From Pseudomonadota bacterium (GTDB lineage Bacteria; Pseudomonadota; Gammaproteobacteria; Steroidobacterales; Steroidobacteraceae): DNA of 30,422 nucleotides. How positions within the stretch are numbered: the first letter of the stretch is position 1; every line of letters starts with the position of its first letter. The stretch covers positions 1 to 30,422 of the forward strand of contig JADIYJ010000009.1 of NCBI GenBank assembly GCA_016705325.1, read 5' to 3'. The position numbers and the translations under genes are program-made. Positions 27,057 through 30,422 of this stretch are shown here, piece by piece. The notes under the pieces were generated by a model. It was not told the DNA's origin. It searched no databases and saw only the letters and a program-made list of their open reading frames with translations.

Positions 27057-27125
27057 AAGGACAGGAAGGCCAAGAAGCAGCCACGCGCACCTTCCTCGCC
27101 TTCCTGTACTTCCTGCCCTTCCTTG
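27057..27125. repeat. Intergenic inverted repeat with degenerate CCTTCCTNN units
   Basis: A 10-bp inverted repeat, ACAGGAAGGC (27061-27070) with GCCTTCCTGT (27098-27107). The right arm continues as four 9-bp units from 27090: CCTTCCTCG, CCTTCCTGT, ACTTCCTGC, CCTTCCTTG. This is the same core and period as the array around the IS66 element. The loop (AAGAAGCAGCCACGCG) resembles GAGGAGCGGCCATCGC at 18198. It lies between divergent genes, so it is not a terminator. Confidence 0.7.
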
Positions 27126-27179
27126 TAAGATGCCGGCCTCACGGGGTGTCGTTTCGATCACAGGGGGTCGGACCAGAAA

Positions 27180-27604
27180 ATGGCGCAAGGGAACAGCGAC
27201 GAATTCAATATCGGCAGCGTGGTCATGCGCGTCGTGTTTTCACTGGCGATCGTCTTCCTGACGTTCAACCCGACCGGGCACTCCTATTTCCACTGGTTGC
27301 AGCAGAACCTGACACCGATGCAGCCGGTGGTGGTGATCGCCGGCATCCTCTTGCTCGGCGCCTGGCTGTTCTTCATCCGTTCGACGTTCTCGTCGATGGG
27401 CACCCTCGGCGTCGTGCTGCTGCTGGCGCTGTTCGCCGCGATCGTGGTGGATGGTCGCGCGGGGCTGTCTCCACTGCCGACAAGTCGACGATGGCGTGGG
27501 TGGTGCTGACCTGCCTCGGCCTGCTGCTCGGCATCGGCATGTCGTGGGCGCACATCCGTGCGCGCATATCGGGCCAGGCGTCCGTCGACCGCGTCGACCA
27601 GTAG
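27180..27604 (+). pseudogene. DUF6524-like small membrane protein, frameshifted
   Basis: About 140 residues with four hydrophobic segments. The first part reads FNIGSVVMRVVFSLAIVFLTF, in two pieces, then NPTGHSYFHWLQ, and is open to 27509. The rest (STADKSTMAWVVLTCLGLLLGIGMSWAHIRARISGQ, in pieces) continues in another frame to TAG at 27604. One or two single-base indels between about 27440 and 27475 would join them. The NPSGxSYFHW and GMSWSHIRRR-type motifs fit the DUF6524 family as I remember it. Function unknown. It is divergent from the helicase and 29 bp ahead of the AhpD-like gene. Confidence 0.7.
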
Positions 27605-27633
27605 CCGTTGTCGTCGGCACCGCAGGAAATCCG

Positions 27634-28245
27634 ATGAGCAGCGACGCACCGCCAGCGGACCGCTACCCGTCACAGCCGTCGCACGTGACGGCGCTCGACC
27701 TGCCGTTGCCGCCGCGCGAGTCGCTGCCGCCCGACCTGCAGAAATACTTCCGCATCTGCGACGAGAAGATCGGCTTCCTGCCGCACGTGCTCGCCGCCTA
27801 CACCTTCGACGAGAAGAAGCTGCGCGCGTTCATCGGCTTTTACAACGAGCTGATGCTCGAGGACTCGCCGCTCAGCAAGCTCGAGCGCGAGATGATCGCG
27901 GTGGTCGTCTCGTCGGCCAATCGCTGCTACTACTGCCAGGTGGCGCACGGGCAGGCGGTGCGCGAACTTTCGGGCGACCCGGCGCTCGGCGAATTGCTGG
28001 TCATGAACTACCGCGCGGCGGCGCTGACGCCGCGGCAGCGGGCGATGCTCGACTTCGCGCACAAGCTGACCGAGACACCCGCTGCGATCGTCGACGAGGA
28101 TCGTGCCGCACTGCGTGACGCGGGGTTCGACGACCGTTCGATCTGGGACATCGCCGCGGTGGCTGCTTTCTTCAACCTGTCGAACCGGATGGCGACCGCG
28201 GTCGACATGATGCCGAACCTCGAATATCACTCGAAGAGCCGCTGA
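27634..28245 (+). CDS. AhpD-like / carboxymuconolactone decarboxylase family protein (peroxidase-related)
   Basis: A 203-residue all-helical protein with the AhpD core: Glu in LEREMIAVVVSSANRCYYC, the redox pair C98-YY-C101 and His105. This matches the uncharacterised peroxidase-related subfamily, in which the CxxC and nearby His can act as a thiol-dependent peroxidase. The N-terminal segment (LPPDLQKYFRICDEKIGFLPHVL, in two pieces) is typical of that group. ATG 27634 has AGGAAA upstream. It follows the DUF6524-like gene on the same strand and may share its transcript. Confidence 0.87.
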   Translation: MSSDAPPADRYPSQPSHVTALDLPLPPRESLPPDLQKYFRICDEKIGFLPHVLAAYTFDEKKLRAFIGFYNELMLEDSPLSKLEREMIAVVVSSANRCYYCQVAHGQAVRELSGDPALGELLVMNYRAAALTPRQRAMLDFAHKLTETPAAIVDEDRAALRDAGFDDRSIWDIAAVAAFFNLSNRMATAVDMMPNLEYHSKSR

Positions 28246-28395
28246 CCGATCGGCGGCTGCCGGGTGCGAGGCTGGTTGAACCCAGCCTGGTCCCGCAGTC
28301 GAGGCAACGCCATCGTCCGGCAAGGCCGGGCGGCTTGAGGGCGAGCGTGCGGCGGGTCTAACATGCCTGATCATGTCCGCACCAGGAGAGTCTTC

Positions 28396-28971
28396 GTGAA
28401 ACAGCGACATTTCCATCAACGCCTGCTGCTCGCCTGCTCGCTGCTGAGCCTGCTCGTGGTCGCTGGCTGTGCCTCCGGTCCGACGATTCGCAGCAACGTC
28501 GATCCAGGCGTCGACTTCAAGACCTTCCGCACGTTCGGCTTCATCGAGCCGCTCGCCACCGATCGCGCGGGTTACCAGTCGCTGATTTCACAACAGCTGG
28601 TAGCCTCGGCTGAGCGCGAGCTGGTGGCCCGGGGCCTGCAGCGCAAGGACGCCAGTCCTGACCTGCTCGTGAACTTCAGCGCGGATCTCGATCAGCGACT
28701 GCGCGTCACGCAAACACCGATGGCCCACTCGCGCAGCTTCAACAGTCACCGGCGGGGCTTTTACAGCACCTGGCCGATGTACCAGCAGACCGAAATCCGC
28801 CAGTACACGAAAGGCACGCTGGGGATCGACATAGTCGACGCGGCCCGGCGGCAACTGGTCTGGGAAGGCTTCGTCCTGGGCCGGGTGACGCAGCGGACGA
28901 CCGACAACCTCGGCCCCGTGCTCGACGCGGCGGTCGTGGATATTTTCGGCAGTTTCCCGCTGCAGCCCTAG
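28396..28971 (+). CDS. DUF4136 lipoprotein
   Basis: A 191-residue protein with a lipobox (VVAGC, Cys25), followed by the DUF4136 domain: VDFKTFRTFGFIEPLATDRAGY, in two pieces, then ELVARGLQRKDASPDLLVNF and DIVDAARRQLVWEGFVLGR. These are outer-membrane-associated or periplasmic lipoproteins of unknown role. GTG 28396 has AGGAG ideally placed, so the longer ATG at 28363 is less likely. Its stop shares CTAG with the stop of the convergent aldehyde dehydrogenase. The 150 bp upstream hold a small hairpin (AGGCTGG / CCAGCCT, about 28270) and nothing else clear. Confidence 0.85.
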   Translation: MKQRHFHQRLLLACSLLSLLVVAGCASGPTIRSNVDPGVDFKTFRTFGFIEPLATDRAGYQSLISQQLVASAERELVARGLQRKDASPDLLVNFSADLDQRLRVTQTPMAHSRSFNSHRRGFYSTWPMYQQTEIRQYTKGTLGIDIVDAARRQLVWEGFVLGRVTQRTTDNLGPVLDAAVVDIFGSFPLQP

Positions 28972-30345
28972 CGGACGAGCTCCATGATCCTGCGCTTGAA
29001 GTCGTTGTACGGTGGATAGCGCATAGGCGCGTCGAAACGGAAGCCGCGCTTCATGACGGGCTTCATGTGGCTGAACGTTTCGAAGCCGTACCAGCCGGTG
29101 TAGCGGCCCATGCCGCTGTTGCCGATGCCCCCGAACGGCAGCTCCGGTGAGACCATGAAGATCACCGCGTCGTTGATGCAGACGCTGCCAGCGCTCAGCT
29201 TGTCCAGTACGGCGTCCTCGAGCGCCTTGCTTTTCGTGAACAGGTACAGGGCGAGCGGCTTCGGCCGGTCGGCGACGAACTTGATCGCGTGGTGCATCTC
29301 GTCGACTGTGATGACGGGCAGCACCGGGCCGAAGATCTCCTCCTGCATCAGCTCGGCGTCGGGCGCCGGATCCAGCACGATCGTCGGGGCGACGTAGCGC
29401 TTCGCCACGTCCACCTGTCCGCCCGTGTGGATCCTCTGCCCTTGCAGCAGCTTGGCAAACCGCGCGGCGTGACGTTCGCTTGCTATGCGGCAGTAGTCGG
29501 GGCTCTGGCTCGGGTCTTCGCCGTAGAACTGCTTGATCTTCGTCGCCAGGAGCTTGGTGAACTGCGCTGCCACCGTTCTGTGCACCAGCACGTGATCGGG
29601 CGCGACACAGGTCTGTCCGGCATTGATGAATTTGCCCCAGGCGATGCGCGACGCCGCCACCTCGAGGTTTGCACTCTTGTCGATGAGGCACGGGCTCTTG
29701 CCGCCCAGTTCGAGCGTGCATGGGGTCAGGTGCTTCGCGGCGGCGGTCATCACGATGCGCGCGACGCGCTCGTTGCCGGTGTAGAGGATGTGGTCGAACT
29801 GGTTTTCGAGCAGTTCGGTCGTCTCCGGAACACCGCCTTCGACCACGGCAAAGGCGTCCCTGTCGAGGTAGCGCGGCAGGATCCGGGCGATCGCCGCCGA
29901 AGTGTGCGTGGTGACTTCGGATGGTTTCATCACCGCGCAGTTGCCGGCGGCGATCGCGCCGACCAGCGGGGCGCACACCATCGACAGCGGATAGTTCCAG
30001 GGGGCGATGATCAGCACGACGCCCTTGGGCTCCGGCTGGATGTAGCTGCTGCCCGGGAGCGCCATCATCGGCGTCGAGACGCGCTTGGGCCGGGCCCAAC
30101 GGTGCAGGTGCTTGCGCGCGTATCGCGCCTCGCTCGCGACAAAACCGAGCTCGCTGAGCATCGACTCAGGAAACCGCCCTTGTGCAGGTCGGCCTGCAGC
30201 GCGTCGCCGATCCGCCTCGTGCTCGCGCATCATCAGGCGATCTCGCCGAGCTGGTGCAATCGCCACTCGATCGGGCGTGTCTTCCCGCTGGCGAACGTGG
30301 CCCGCACGCGCTGCAGCACGTCCGGTATCGTTCCGCTGTGGTCAT
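28968..30345 (-). pseudogene. ALDH3-type aldehyde dehydrogenase with broken 5' end
   Basis: NAD(P)-dependent aldehyde oxidation. Seen: APWNYPLSMVCAPLVGAI, GNCAVMKPSE, the catalytic Glu in LELGGKSPCLI, the nucleophile Cys in NAGQTCVAPDHVLVH, EEIFGPVLPV, and the C-terminal SGMGRYTGWYGFETFSHMK. GQTCVAPD is the class-3 (ALDH3, coniferyl-aldehyde-like) form. The part 28968-30150 is clean. The first 170 nt need about four frame corrections: after ATG 30345, near 30238 (one C restores IALMMREHEAD), and two near 30220 and 30185. Corrected, the start reads PDVLQRVRATFASGKTRPIEW, the normal ALDH3 N-terminus. Total length about 459 codons fits the family. Gene decay or sequence error cannot be told apart here. 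Confidence 0.85.
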
Positions 30346-30422
30346 CCCCGTCTCCCGCCGACTGCGGACGCCCCTCGCCATAACGCAACTCTACACACCG
30401 CGCTGGCTTGGTGCACCGCACC

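Overview
The window is high-GC chromosomal DNA that reads like a gammaproteobacterium of the Xanthomonadales/Nevskiales/Steroidobacterales type. This placement is inferred from gene content (SseA, GreB, SpeA, LemA with TPM proteins, a YbaZ-like ATL protein, homospermidine synthase) and GC-rich codon use; no rRNA or tRNA is present to confirm it. Most genes are household or accessory metabolic genes in short operons.

Left third (1-10.7 kb): the start of an alpha/beta hydrolase and a DNA alkyltransferase-like protein on the minus strand; a fused 5-oxoprolinase gene on the plus strand, frame-broken in its first half; then a minus-strand run of L,D-transpeptidase, Rieske oxygenase and a solitary contractile tail-sheath gene carrying an in-frame TAG. 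Upstream of these is a lemA-TPM-TPM operon.

Middle (10.7-18.1 kb): an M13 metallopeptidase, a 5'-shortened methyltransferase overlapping the promoter of a DUF2721 membrane protein, a small conserved protein with its own terminator, GreB, homospermidine synthase, a GST-like protein and a two-domain sulfurtransferase.

18.1-20.9 kb is the most interesting part. An IS66-family insertion sequence (18424-20674) has terminal inverted repeats and an 8-bp target duplication. It carries a DNA adenine methylase as passenger, transcribed from a strong sigma70-like promoter inside the element ahead of the transposase. It sits inside a CCTTCCTAT tandem array. That array is one arm of a larger purine-arm/pyrimidine-arm intergenic repeat. 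Related structures with tandem complementary arms, abutting stop codons and sharing loop sequence, occur at 22848-22943 and 27057-27125. They look like a dispersed intergenic repeat family.

Right third (20.9-30.4 kb): arginine decarboxylase SpeA (polyamine synthesis, with homospermidine synthase nearby), a TMEM165/GDT1 cation exporter, an 865-bp gap that probably holds the long leader of a glycine-rich RRM protein, a UvrD/Rep helicase, a DUF6524-like membrane protein, an AhpD-like enzyme, a DUF4136 lipoprotein and an ALDH3-type aldehyde dehydrogenase.

About a dozen frame breaks affect five genes. Those that can be placed precisely are mostly fixed by adding or removing one G or C in a short G/C run, so consensus sequencing error must be considered before these genes are called pseudogenes.
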